Source of the DNA: Microcaldota archaeon | GTDB taxonomy: Archaea > Micrarchaeota > Micrarchaeia > Micrarchaeales > CABMGC01 | DNA length: 50,487 bases | Direction of reading: 5' to 3' | Assembly: GCA_027365725.1 (NCBI GenBank) | Contig: DAHXMA010000012.1 | Span: 1 to 50,487 of the forward strand | Shown: positions 17,201 to 24,304 of the stretch, piece by piece | Layout of the letters: the number at the start of each line of letters is the position of its first letter | Position numbering within the stretch: the stretch's first letter is position 1 | The notes under the pieces: generated by a model | The model's input: only the letters and a program-made list of their open reading frames with translations | Database searches by the model: none | What the model was told of the DNA's origin: nothing | Translations under genes and position numbers: made by a program

Positions 17201-19421
17201 GTATAGTGCCGTTTACTCCGTCGAAGAACTCGACGTTGCTTAGGCTGCTGTTCAGTAGCGTGTAATTTGAAAGCGCATTCACGGCAACCATAAGCTGAAA
17301 TGCTTGAGATGTGCCATTTTCATGCCAGTTTGATACGGTAATGTTCTTATACTGGATTATTCCGGGGGGCGTTTCCCAGGACCCTATTACGAATATGTTG
17401 CCAGAGTATGTGTAGTTTGATTGGGGAGTTGGCTGGGAGTCTGTTACTGTGACGTTGGCAAAGTAGCTTACTGAATTGCTATCAATTGATGAAGGAGGCG
17501 ACCAGACGAATGTGTTTGAGGTTGACTGAACGTTGGAGTTCAGGATATTGGCTACGGGAACTCCGGTTTTTGCATTGAAAACTACGAAATTATAGGTATA
17601 TGGGGCAGTAGTTGGCCTTATTATAGCATTGAATGTAATTTGGCCTGAGCTGCCCAAGACCATTGTGTTACTTACTGCAATTACAGGCAGAATTGGCTGT
17701 AGCACAATAACGTTGTCTGTTGTAGATGTTGCCGATTCCCCAAGCTGATCTGTTGATTGGTAGCAATAATATGTGTCTTGTGTAGGTGAAGCTGTATATG
17801 TAGACGATGTTGCTCCTGCTATTGCTGTGTCTGAGGAGCATGTTGAAGATGTGCCGCTGTACCATTGATAGGTGTATGTTCCCGAGCCTCCTGAGGGGTT
17901 TGCAGTAAGCACTACATTGCCGCCGGTCTTTATCTGTGGCGAGGTTGGAGTTATGGGGTTTGCAACTACTTCGCTATTAAGTACGACATTTGACTGGGTG
18001 GATGTGGCAGTGGTAGGATGGGCATCTGTGATTTGAAGTTCGAAGCTATATGTGCCTGCAGCTACTGCTGAATTTGAGGCAAAGCTACATGATGTGGATT
18101 GCGGTGTCGCGCAAAGCGCATTGGCTTCGGACGCTGTGTATGAAGACTGTGAAGGGGCCTCTGCAATCCATTGGTATGAATAAGGAGTCGTGCCGAGCTC
18201 TGCTCCCTGATCAGATATTGTAACAGTTTGGCCCTGGTCCGCTGTCTGCTGCGCCGGCTGTGGCTGGGCTATTATCGGAGGGACATAGCTTGGTGATGTG
18301 GATATTAGGTTGCCGAAGAGGGTGGTTGGCATCACGCCGGCGGGGGGGTATGATCGTATTCTAAACCACTGTATGTGAATGGTCTTGTCATTCCACCATG
18401 AAGATGCCATTGGATAATAGCTGTTATACGAAGTGTCAATAGTTGATATTATGTTTTCTGTGTAATTGTAGGCTAAAATAAGCTTGCTGTTTCCTATATA
18501 AAATGAAGTTATTCCGTATGAAGTCACCGGGTTTGCGCCTTGGCTTGTTGCCAGACATGAACTTGAGGATCCGGACCATTTCAAAATTGCGGTATTTGCG
18601 GAGCACACCGGGCCCTGTGTGCTCTGATATCCGGAGCTGAATGCACTGCCGTAGCCGTTTACATAGCCCAGAGAAACCGTTGGGTTTGACCCGCTGGAGT
18701 ATGCAAAGAAGTCTATCGTAAATGGCCTTTGATATGCTTGGGTAAGAACTATCTGCGCATTATTGCCTCCGCTGCCTGCGCCAGTAAAGCTTATGCCATT
18801 ATCTACAAGCAATGAAGATGTTGTTACTGTGTTCCATGCAGAGCTTATGGAATTGCCGGCAAAGTTGTCATAGAATTTGAAAACAGATTTTCCATCATCG
18901 TATTCTCCGTAGGAAGACTGCGGGCATCCGCTTGCACACCACAGTTGAGGTGCAACTCCGTCTAGGGTATTGCTTAAGAGATTATTCGAAACTGATGAGT
19001 ATCCTATGCCTATTTTAAGTGTATTGCTTGCTTCTATTGCGTTGCCTGGATCATTTTGCAGACCTGGAAGTGTTACCCAGTAGACTATATTCTCTGAAGT
19101 GTACAGATTTGTGCTCTGATATCCGTTTAGAGTGTTGCCCTCTAGCCATGAATTTATTACATTCCCGTTAGAAAGGTTGAAGAACTCTATGTTTGCAAGG
19201 TCTGGTGCGAGATATTCGTTGCTGGTATAGAGATAATCATAAAAGGCATTGAATGGTATCATTACCTGAGAATTGGAGGGAACTGGGGCTGCTTGGGAAT
19301 TAGTTATAGTTATTTCGCGGTAGTAAGATATGCCAGGCGGCACAGATTGGCCGTAGGCATCGTACAAAAGTAAAGTAATGAGAAGAATAAATGAAATGGC
19401 ATTTAAATGCAAGGAAGGCAT
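11298..19421 (-). CDS. Giant modular surface protein with lectin-like modules and C-terminal anchor
   Basis: 2707 residues. It begins with a signal peptide (about 1-25) and then carries four homologous modules at about residues 27-360, 682-1025, 1219-1570 and 1861-2200. Each opens with PPG-x-x-x-Y and I-T-I-x-N, contains NIEFF and INSW(L/M)EG, then YGEYDDG, and closes with RxRSYPPxGxMP; the fourth is the most divergent. This resembles DUF2341 plus a concanavalin-like lectin domain. Between them are Ig/PKD-like domains of about 99 residues (SYPSLP, VGQS, YNFLVFNSITG). A Thr-rich stalk of about 60 residues, a PGF-pre-PGF-like domain and a membrane helix (about 2670-2690) with a basic tail end the protein. 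N-x-S/T sequons are abundant. It is probably an N-glycosylated adhesin or surface-layer-associated protein; the binding target is unknown. A TATA-like box at 19453-19462 fits the ATG. Confidence 0.9.
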   Translation of the reverse strand: MPSLHLNAISFILLITLLLYDAYGQSVPPGISYYREITITNSQAAPVPSNSQVMIPFNAFYDYLYTSNEYLAPDLANIEFFNLSNGNVINSWLEGNTLNGYQSTNLYTSENIVYWVTLPGLQNDPGNAIEASNTLKIGIGYSSVSNNLLSNTLDGVAPQLWCASGCPQSSYGEYDDGKSVFKFYDNFAGNSISSAWNTVTTSSLLVDNGISFTGAGSGGNNAQIVLTQAYQRPFTIDFFAYSSGSNPTVSLGYVNGYGSAFSSGYQSTQGPVCSANTAILKWSGSSSSCLATSQGANPVTSYGITSFYIGNSKLILAYNYTENIISTIDTSYNSYYPMASSWWNDKTIHIQWFRIRSYPPAGVMPTTLFGNLISTSPSYVPPIIAQPQPAQQTADQGQTVTISDQGAELGTTPYSYQWIAEAPSQSSYTASEANALCATPQSTSCSFASNSAVAAGTYSFELQITDAHPTTATSTQSNVVLNSEVVANPITPTSPQIKTGGNVVLTANPSGGSGTYTYQWYSGTSSTCSSDTAIAGATSSTYTASPTQDTYYCYQSTDQLGESATSTTDNVIVLQPILPVIAVSNTMVLGSSGQITFNAIIRPTTAPYTYNFVVFNAKTGVPVANILNSNVQSTSNTFVWSPPSSIDSNSVSYFANVTVTDSQPTPQSNYTYSGNIFVIGSWETPPGIIQYKNITVSNWHENGTSQAFQLMVAVNALSNYTLLNSSLSNVEFFDGVNGTILNSWLEGNALNETQSRLISSSTDVVFWVRLPWDLSAGVPNVFPSNSIIGMGFAHTNKDLFNGNTIGAAPQLFCASGCPATSYGGVDNGANVFDVYGAFQGSSMPNSWSLAGSASFSGSSNGIKLVSSNDNGGSAYTAANLINTITEASYYFNSSADRSETIYGAYATGFISYSSSNYYSLNYGMYSGADETALINSGTQVASGTNINKSYIYLYTQSAITKNLIQMNETTSSSQIYQTLSNTNILSYPGIISAQANTLALYAGVGAASITSINLLWALVRTYPPSGVMPSLNFSQSQLTGLIMQANSISYGANDIISFTPGTSTDGSNILIDNVQVASSASGQSQYIVCSYPASEQDCLPAGNHVIDGCDTTTNACSQAQTLSINSIAPQLQFTGKCAKQVPYTGAGCVTSASIYALSNQIQANLYQNGVLVANTFSSLSSTSPNSVGTYSYTFNTLGNGNYLPNSISYSFNIIAQPQAPPGVLYYVPITITNFQNLQTPNPFQSMIAVNSLNYSEREAPNLDNIEFFYQNGTIINSWMEGSASNSLLDNPTNSVYLYTSTNTIYWANTISIPANSSLIVYMGFTSNTENILGQESTGEAPQLSATYGEYDDGANVFYIYGAFQGNSMPQGWTTKSIVGSYAPTFIGGQSSSGGVEMMNNGGSQATALQYNYPFTFSNVIVEASYMFNGNADDMGFGIYASGISSSSGGGSPASINGYYASYEFYSGASPLLHDSTTTYASASSQVLPTSGTNFMFVQIPVTTSETKMNFTTSTANIYESGIYSGLSTAVSYSGSPISPGNIFYVGSATGGATAYMYLYWIRARSYPPEGIMPSISFSEIQQTSMGVSISSPSNSITYSGNYESFTATVSGGTQPYTYNFLVFNSADTSAITHNDLVSTSAGAYTFSFQANSLDVSNSPEEASVEVTDSKGNTANSISQQFKIYSSKIIASISSNPALPSSLDVGQTETFTASATGGTGTYVSYNFTIYNSATGMPVANQLSTNPSFSYTIPSSQSGNYLYANVLVTDTSGQVSSSPSTGVLSVDPALSVSISSSPSLPALLNPGQVETFTAVATGGSGSYTSFNFIVYNSVTNAVVANQLTSAPPSKCGNILPSNIATLTLYCIPINIINPSSVATPTNTQLMLAFNALAYSSYLSNSLQNIYIYNGISGLQIPAWIEGNSSNEYQTSNINLASNVVLWINLGTDTLPGGSSANGIYYFGIGSTSTNFLVPGNNIGEAPQLSNAYGEYDNGNSVFINYWNFEGQNLPQTLIANTIGGASESVSNGLTITESSTNSGEWITYPISSQNTLTEALWRSLPTATVGATGYEFSIGATNSLSQQSSLNTGPNGCAFTVLPTFSGLTLTQEAGGLSWCLWVNGYEYQDISATSGSTASTTNAILSSQFSPQGTSVYHNYTSITSTASPLPTNVYPAVGVWNSGSGPNVGLISWLRVRTYPDGSDASALTGNVYVAHVASNEFKYTIPSAEAGNTLYAKVFASDTNGAQAISAPTGILTVNSPLVVEIISYPSLPSSFDVGQSATLSALASGGSLTYESYNFLVFNSITGILVGNYLTTTNSFTYTIPTSQVGNTLVFNVLVTDSAGDASNSAETGTLSADPALHAYIASYPSLPTTLNVGQSISFNALASGGSGTYLSYNFLIYNSITGILVGNFLSPANSFAYIIPASQSGNTLYAIISLTDSNLDISNSAASGVLSVSLLSPTTTASGPPSQCYYSCASSSTTTGTTSIPAPTTTYLTTSVSTTIKTTTTTAPTTSVQTTTTAIPVIINPLPPIGSTVSQAEIRSYASSKAPAIINFTNARLLLKIFIASEKPLESNFTVSNITGRVVAPPGVYTITAVNVSSTTPISNIFAEVKYPCSLPPESIAPYVPENGIWIALKNYTINQSSCTVYVHTNNTGPIAIFSTSQPGIPAIYIYAVLSAISAIIAIYALRLRGRRQKIQAPNQQQAK
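12045..12650 (-). repeat. Two tandem 297-bp repeats encoding Ig-like domains
   Basis: Within the giant gene, two consecutive units about 99 codons long encode closely similar domains (SYPSLPSSFDVGQS and SYPSLPTTLNVGQS, both with NSITGILVGN). Related but more diverged copies lie further upstream in the gene. Boundaries are approximate. Confidence 0.7.
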
Positions 19422-19452
19422 GCATTTACCGTTAGGTAATTTTGAGACAATG

Positions 19453-19462
19453 CTTTTATAAT
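19453..19462 (-). promoter_or_regulatory. TATA box for the giant surface protein gene
   Basis: On the minus strand this reads attataaaag, centred about 36 bp upstream of the ATG, predicting a leader of about 10 nt. Confidence 0.5.
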
Positions 19463-19599
19463 TGCCGTATAAATCGGTGTTGTGGTGTTTGGGGTTTGCT
19501 GAGGTTTTTGCTGGGTTGGTTGCTGCTGGTTTTGAATGTGAATATAGGAGAGCTGCGCAGGTAGGATATTGTTAGCAGGCGGTTTGGTGAGGCTTTTGC

Positions 19600-20451
19600 T
19601 CATATCGCATTTCCATATTCGTTTGCTAAAATGTCCCTGATTGTCTTGTTTATTGCCAATATTGACTTTGAGACATCTGCGGACATTGTACTGCCTTCTT
19701 GGGATTCTAACACCATGCATATTAGAAATACATTATGGAATTTTTCTACCTCAAGCCGGATACTGGAGTTTCCTGACAATTCGGACGAGATAGTTTGCAT
19801 GATACTCCCATATTTTTTAAGGATATTCTTGAAGGCTGTAGTGGCAGAGGGTTGGTCTGCATACCCTACAAATCTGTTTCTGTATTCAAAATTGCCAGCC
19901 TCGTCTTCAGACGAGTATATTTTGGGAATGTCTTGTAAAAGCAGCTCATTGGACACCCGTACGGTAAGGTCTCCAAGTTTCTGCGTTTGGAAGTCATCTG
20001 GACTTTCAGATGGCAAACGCGAGTCTTTTATATCCTGAATCGCAGAATCCGCTTTACGTATTATGAGTTTGAAGTCTTTTATTGCAGTTATATCTTCGAA
20101 TTTTTCAGAGACTATCAGGCCCTGCTCTGCAAAGTATTTTATCGCTTCGGCTTTTTCTTTTGCTTCTGTTGAAATTGTTGGGATGCCGCCATCTAGGTTG
20201 GAATGCCTTCTGGTAACGCCCAGTTTTTTGAGTATCAGTTGGTATATGAATGGGGATATCTGATTTGAGGCGGCAACGGCTTCGCTTGCAGTTTGTATCA
20301 GATTCGCTATGCCGCTTGATGATATTTCGTTTATTAATTTTGGTGGCATTGGCGGGTCGCGCAAAGGAAATGGCTTGACATCTGCAAGAGCAGGGGCAAA
20401 GACCTCGCTTGTGTCGCGATGTTTTTTTATACGCGAAGTTTTGTTTACCAT
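19600..20451 (-). CDS. Hypothetical helical cytoplasmic protein
   Basis: 283 residues from ATG 20451; the ORF-track TTG at 20478 would fall inside the promoter. I do not recognise it. The N-terminus is basic (KTSRIKKHRDTSE) with a Pro-rich segment (PFPLRDPPMPPK). The rest is predicted mostly helical and mixed-charge, without signal peptide or membrane segments. A stretch around residues 65-110 (YQLILKKLGVTRR, then KAEAIKYFAEQGLI) could be a helix-turn-helix, which is only a guess. It stands alone, between the giant surface gene and the RNA polymerase operon, with its own palindromic TATA box. Confidence 0.7.
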   Translation of the reverse strand: MVNKTSRIKKHRDTSEVFAPALADVKPFPLRDPPMPPKLINEISSSGIANLIQTASEAVAASNQISPFIYQLILKKLGVTRRHSNLDGGIPTISTEAKEKAEAIKYFAEQGLIVSEKFEDITAIKDFKLIIRKADSAIQDIKDSRLPSESPDDFQTQKLGDLTVRVSNELLLQDIPKIYSSEDEAGNFEYRNRFVGYADQPSATTAFKNILKKYGSIMQTISSELSGNSSIRLEVEKFHNVFLICMVLESQEGSTMSADVSKSILAINKTIRDILANEYGNAI

Positions 20452-20476
20452 ACTAATAAAGTATGTTTTTGCCGAC

Positions 20477-20490
20477 AATATTTAAATATT
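20477..20490. promoter_or_regulatory. Palindromic TATA element
   Basis: The sequence aatatttaaatatt is its own reverse complement. On the minus strand it predicts a start about 8 nt before ATG 20451. On the plus strand it predicts a start near 20509. Confidence 0.5.
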
Positions 20491-20536
20491 ATGTGCAGGA
20501 TATGGGGCTGGCTTTGCTCGGTTTCCATGACTTGGG

Positions 20537-20552
20537 TTTTTGTTTTTTTTTT
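20537..20552 (+). terminator. T-tract, possible terminator of a short RNA
   Basis: Five Ts, one G and ten Ts on the plus strand, about 28-43 nt downstream of the start predicted from the palindromic TATA element. Archaeal termination commonly uses such T-runs. The transcript itself is hypothetical. Confidence 0.35.
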
Positions 20553-20687
20553 GTGTAGGAGAACTTGGGTAGAGTGCATTGCAACTGGTTTTGTATGCAT
20601 GGCAGGTTTGACGCAAGCCGCTAGAGCGTTATATTGGCAGGCCCTGGCCGCTGGCTTGTATTTATGGTAATGCCAGTAAAGTCAAAC

Positions 20688-20696
20688 CTTATAAAT
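20688..20696 (+). promoter_or_regulatory. TATA box of the RNA polymerase operon
   Basis: The sequence cttataaat predicts a start near 20717, giving an rpoH leader of about 37 nt ending in ggtgttttATG, a GGTG Shine-Dalgarno 4 nt before the start. Confidence 0.6.
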
Positions 20697-20753
20697 CTTG
20701 TTTTGCAATGAAATAATGGAATTCCCAGTGCTAGTGCTTATTTTGGGTGTTTT

Positions 20754-20984
20754 ATGCCATCGAAGAGTGATCACGAGCTCGTTCCGGTCCATGAATTGAT
20801 GAGTGATAAGGAGGCAAAGGAGGTGCTTGAATCCCTCAAAGTATCAATTGAAAACCTTCCAAAGATACTTGAAAGCGATCCGCAGGCAAAGAAGCTTGAG
20901 GCAAAGCCAGGCCAGATCATAAGGATACACAGAAGGGAGGGCAAGCACGATATGTTTTATTACAGGGTTGTTATTGGAGAATAG
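20754..20984 (+). CDS. rpoH: DNA-directed RNA polymerase subunit H
   Basis: 76 residues, corresponding to the C-terminal domain of eukaryotic Rpb5, part of the polymerase jaw. Visible are the N-terminal HELVPVHELMSDKEA and the C-terminal PGQIIRIHRREG and YYRVV typical of the family. First gene of a five-gene operon in the standard archaeal order H-B''-B'-A'-A''. Its start has a GGTG motif 4 nt upstream. Confidence 0.97.
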   Translation: MPSKSDHELVPVHELMSDKEAKEVLESLKVSIENLPKILESDPQAKKLEAKPGQIIRIHRREGKHDMFYYRVVIGE

Positions 20985-20992
20985 GCCATTTT

Positions 20993-22465
20993 ATGGGAAA
21001 CGTACTGCTTGAATCTTATCTTGAATCGAACTCGCTGGTCCAGCACCAGGTAGAGAGTTTCAACAGGCTCCTTGACACTGGAATACAATCGGTGATAAAC
21101 AGGCAGAATATAATAGAGCCAAGCGTTGAAGGATTTGCGCTGAGGCTTGGGAAGATAAGGCTTGAGAAGGCGTCTGTTATAGAGGCAGATGGCTCGCGCA
21201 GGGCGATAATGCCAAATGAAGCGCGGCTGCGCAACCTTACTTATGCTGCCCCGATATTCATAGAGGTTGTTCCAATAATACGCGGCATAGAGAAGGCAGC
21301 CTCTTTCGGCGAGGTGTTCATCGGCGAGCTGCCGATAATGGTAAGGAGCAACATGTGCTACATGAAGACCATGACAAAGGAGCAGATAGTGGAGAATGGG
21401 GAGGATGCAGAGGATCCTGGAGGATATTTCATAATAAAGGGAGTTGAGAGGGTGCTGATAGGGCTAGAGGATGTTGCAGCCAACAGGATAATAACCACAA
21501 GGAAAAAGACGGGAGACAAGATAGCCAGCGTTGTATTTTCTACTGCGCCGGGTTTCAGGGCGCGATGCGTTGTGACAAGGGCGCAAAGCGGCATATTCAC
21601 AATAGACTTTCCAACTGTGCCAAAGAGCCTAAATTTCATACTCGTGCTCCGTGCACTTGGGATAAAGACTGAGGACATACTTGGCTATGCCGGGGATTCG
21701 CTACAGTTCAAGAACGACATCATGCTTAATATCGAGTCTGCAGAGAGCAAGGAGCTGTCAACAAACGAGGCGCTGGTTGAGCTTGGGAAGCTTTCGGCGC
21801 CTGGGCAGGCAAAGGAATACCAGCAGAAAAGGGCAGAGACACAGATGGACAGCTACCTGCTGCCGCATATAGGCGAAGGGCAGGAAGACCGGCTAGAGAA
21901 GGGAAAGTACCTCATACAAATGGCAAGGAAGGCTACGATAATAGATGCAAAGCTTGCTAAGGAAGATGACAAGGATCACTATGGAAACAAGAGGGTAAAA
22001 TACTCTGGAGAGCTCATGGAGGAGCTTTTCGCATATGCCTTCAGGTTCTTTACAAAAGAGGTAAAGTACCAGATAGAGCGGACAAGCGCGCGCGGCCGCA
22101 AGCTAAGCATTCAATCCATAATAAATCCAGACACAATAACTGAAAGGATAGCTTATGCTATGGGCACTGGGACGTGGGTTGCTGGGCAGACTGGCGTTTC
22201 GCAGGTGCTTGACAGGACAAACCTGATAAGCACCTATACGCACCTTAGGAGGGTGAAGTCGCCGCTTGCAAAAAAACACCCGCATTTCAAGGCCAGGGAC
22301 GTTCATGGAACGCAGTGGGGCAAGATATGCCCGTCTGAGACCCCTGAAGGGCAGGAGGTAGGCCTCACGAAATACCTTGCGGTGATGTCTAGGATAACCG
22401 TCGGTGCAGACGAGGATTCCGCCAAGCAGAAGATAATGGAGCTTGGCAAGATAGAGGAGATATAG
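20993..22465 (+). CDS. rpoB2: RNA polymerase subunit B'' (N-terminal half of B)
   Basis: 490 residues, homologous to the N-terminal half of Rpb2/beta. Visible are VFIGELPIMVRSNMCYM, GYFIIKGVERVLIG and, close to the C-terminus, the conserved CPSETPEGQEVGLTKYL, after which the B subunit is split. The split B is common in euryarchaea and some DPANN and absent from Crenarchaeota. It starts 8 bp after rpoH, with a T-rich ccattttATG rather than a Shine-Dalgarno. Confidence 0.97.
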   Translation: MGNVLLESYLESNSLVQHQVESFNRLLDTGIQSVINRQNIIEPSVEGFALRLGKIRLEKASVIEADGSRRAIMPNEARLRNLTYAAPIFIEVVPIIRGIEKAASFGEVFIGELPIMVRSNMCYMKTMTKEQIVENGEDAEDPGGYFIIKGVERVLIGLEDVAANRIITTRKKTGDKIASVVFSTAPGFRARCVVTRAQSGIFTIDFPTVPKSLNFILVLRALGIKTEDILGYAGDSLQFKNDIMLNIESAESKELSTNEALVELGKLSAPGQAKEYQQKRAETQMDSYLLPHIGEGQEDRLEKGKYLIQMARKATIIDAKLAKEDDKDHYGNKRVKYSGELMEELFAYAFRFFTKEVKYQIERTSARGRKLSIQSIINPDTITERIAYAMGTGTWVAGQTGVSQVLDRTNLISTYTHLRRVKSPLAKKHPHFKARDVHGTQWGKICPSETPEGQEVGLTKYLAVMSRITVGADEDSAKQKIMELGKIEEI

Positions 22466-22474
22466 GCGCATTTT

Positions 22475-24304
22475 ATGGCAGATGAAAAAAATACCAAGGC
22501 ATACGTATACATGAATGGCCGGGTAGTTGGGACTGTGGCTAAGCCCCTGGAGCTGGTCGAAGAGATACGCTCTGCCAGGAGGCGCGGGATGCTTTCTGGA
22601 GAGATAAATGTATCATATTCTGATGGTCTGAATGCTGTAAGCATAAACACAGACAGGGGCAGGATAAGAAAGCCCTATATAATAGTTGAGAATGGCAAGG
22701 CGAAGCTTACAAATGATATAATAGAGAAGATTAAGAGCAAGGAGATAAATTTCAATTACCTGCTCAGGAACGGGATAGTTGAGTATCTTGACGCAGAGGA
22801 GGAAGAGAACATGCTTGTGGCGCTGTCTGAGGCAGAGATTACGGAAAAGCACACTCACCTAGAGGTTGACATTTCATCTATATTCGGATTTACCGTCAAC
22901 ACCTCGCCTTATCCGGAGCATAACAGCCTTGCCAGGCACGCGATGCTTGCCAACTTCGCAAAGCAGGCGCAGGGGCTCTATGCTACAAACTTCAACCAGA
23001 GGTTCGATTCGAGGGCGTATGTGCTGTTTTACCCGCAAAAGCCCGTAGTATCAACAGTTGCTTATGATACAGTCAGGATGCAAAACCATCCAAGCGGCCA
23101 GAATTTCGTTGTTGCGCTGTCCACGTATTATGGATATAACATGGCTGACGCAATAGTGCTCAACCGCGCGGCGGTGGACAGGGGACTTGGCAGAAGCATG
23201 TTTTATAAGACGTATGTTGACGAGGAACGGAGATATCCTGGAGGGCAGAGGGACAAGTTTAAGATACCTCCACCCACTGCTGACGGTTACATGGGAGAGC
23301 ACGTATATTCAAAGCTAAGCGAGGACGGCATAATAGAGCCGGAGATGGAGGTCTCCGAGGGCGACGCGCTTATAGGCAAGGTTGCACCGCCAAGGTTCCT
23401 TGAAGAGAATCTTGGCGCAGGCGGACTTGAGGAAAAAGTAAGGGATGACACGGCAGTGCTTAAGACGGGAGAGACGGGCGTGGTTGACAGCGTTGTATTC
23501 ACTGAGTCTACTGGAGCTACAAAGATAGTAAAGGTAAGGATACGCAGCATACGCATACCTGAAAACGGCGACAAATTCGCGAGCAGGCACGGGCAGAAAG
23601 GGGTCGTGGCGCTGATCGTGCCTCCGGAGGACATGCCGTTTACCGAGCAGGGAATAGTTCCGGACCTGCTTCTTAACCCGCACTCCATACCAACAAGGCT
23701 TACGTTCGGCCACCTGCTTGAGATGCTTGCAGGAAAGGCTGGGTCAGTAGGCGGCACGGTTGTCGACGGAACTGCGTTTGCCGAGGCAGGGCCGGACAGG
23801 ATTGATGCTTATGGAAAAATACTTGAGGCGCAGGGGTTCGAAAGGTACGGGAACGAGATACTTTATGATGGCATAACAGGAATGCCGTTCAAGTCTTCGC
23901 TTTTCAACGGTGTCGTCTATTATAATAGGCTATACCACATGGTGAGCAACAAGATACAGGTAAGGAGCAGGGGCAAGGTGCAGATACTTACGCACCAGCC
24001 TACTGAAGGAAAGGCGAGGCAGGGCGCGCTTAGGTTCGGTGAGATGGAAAGGGACGCGCTTATAGGATACGGTGCGAGCCTCCTGTTGAAGGAGAGGCTG
24101 CTCGACCAGAGCGACAAGGCAGTTGTGCTTGTTTGCAAGGATTGCGGATCTTTGGGATATTATGACCACATAAAGAAAACTATGGTGTGCCCGCTTACAA
24201 AAGGCAGCAGCTTTGTTGAAGTGGAGATAAGCTACGCGTTCAAGGTGCTGCTTGACGAAATCAAGTCGCTGCACATAATGACGAGTTTGAAGCTCAATGA
24301 GTAG
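22475..24304 (+). CDS. rpoB1: RNA polymerase subunit B' (C-terminal half of B)
   Basis: 609 residues, the catalytic-centre half of B. Visible are ADAIVLNRAAVDRG, the hybrid-binding and switch region GDKFASRHGQKGV, LNPHSIPTRLTFGHLLE, and a zinc-ribbon part CKDCGSLGYYD with a second Cys in MVCPL; only three Cys are obvious in that ribbon. The gene starts 9 bp after rpoB2 (cattttATG) and its stop abuts the rpoA1 start (TAGATG), so the genes are translationally coupled. Confidence 0.97.
   Translation: MADEKNTKAYVYMNGRVVGTVAKPLELVEEIRSARRRGMLSGEINVSYSDGLNAVSINTDRGRIRKPYIIVENGKAKLTNDIIEKIKSKEINFNYLLRNGIVEYLDAEEEENMLVALSEAEITEKHTHLEVDISSIFGFTVNTSPYPEHNSLARHAMLANFAKQAQGLYATNFNQRFDSRAYVLFYPQKPVVSTVAYDTVRMQNHPSGQNFVVALSTYYGYNMADAIVLNRAAVDRGLGRSMFYKTYVDEERRYPGGQRDKFKIPPPTADGYMGEHVYSKLSEDGIIEPEMEVSEGDALIGKVAPPRFLEENLGAGGLEEKVRDDTAVLKTGETGVVDSVVFTESTGATKIVKVRIRSIRIPENGDKFASRHGQKGVVALIVPPEDMPFTEQGIVPDLLLNPHSIPTRLTFGHLLEMLAGKAGSVGGTVVDGTAFAEAGPDRIDAYGKILEAQGFERYGNEILYDGITGMPFKSSLFNGVVYYNRLYHMVSNKIQVRSRGKVQILTHQPTEGKARQGALRFGEMERDALIGYGASLLLKERLLDQSDKAVVLVCKDCGSLGYYDHIKKTMVCPLTKGSSFVEVEISYAFKVLLDEIKSLHIMTSLKLNE

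Larger units (their letters stand above)
20452..20753. other. 302-bp intergenic region upstream of the RNA polymerase operon
   Basis: No convincing protein gene. It holds a perfectly palindromic TATA-like box (20477-20490) that could serve both strands, a plus-strand T-tract (20537-20552) with no upstream plus-strand gene to terminate, a nested inverted repeat (20604-20689), and the rpoH TATA box (20688-20696). Confidence 0.7.

Noticed and set aside
20716-20799. 27-codon ATG frame in the rpoH leader, beginning at the predicted transcription start
   Set aside because: It overlaps rpoH in another frame, and rpoH has its own GGTG motif. A leader peptide is possible, but nothing beyond the coincidence of TATA distance supports it.
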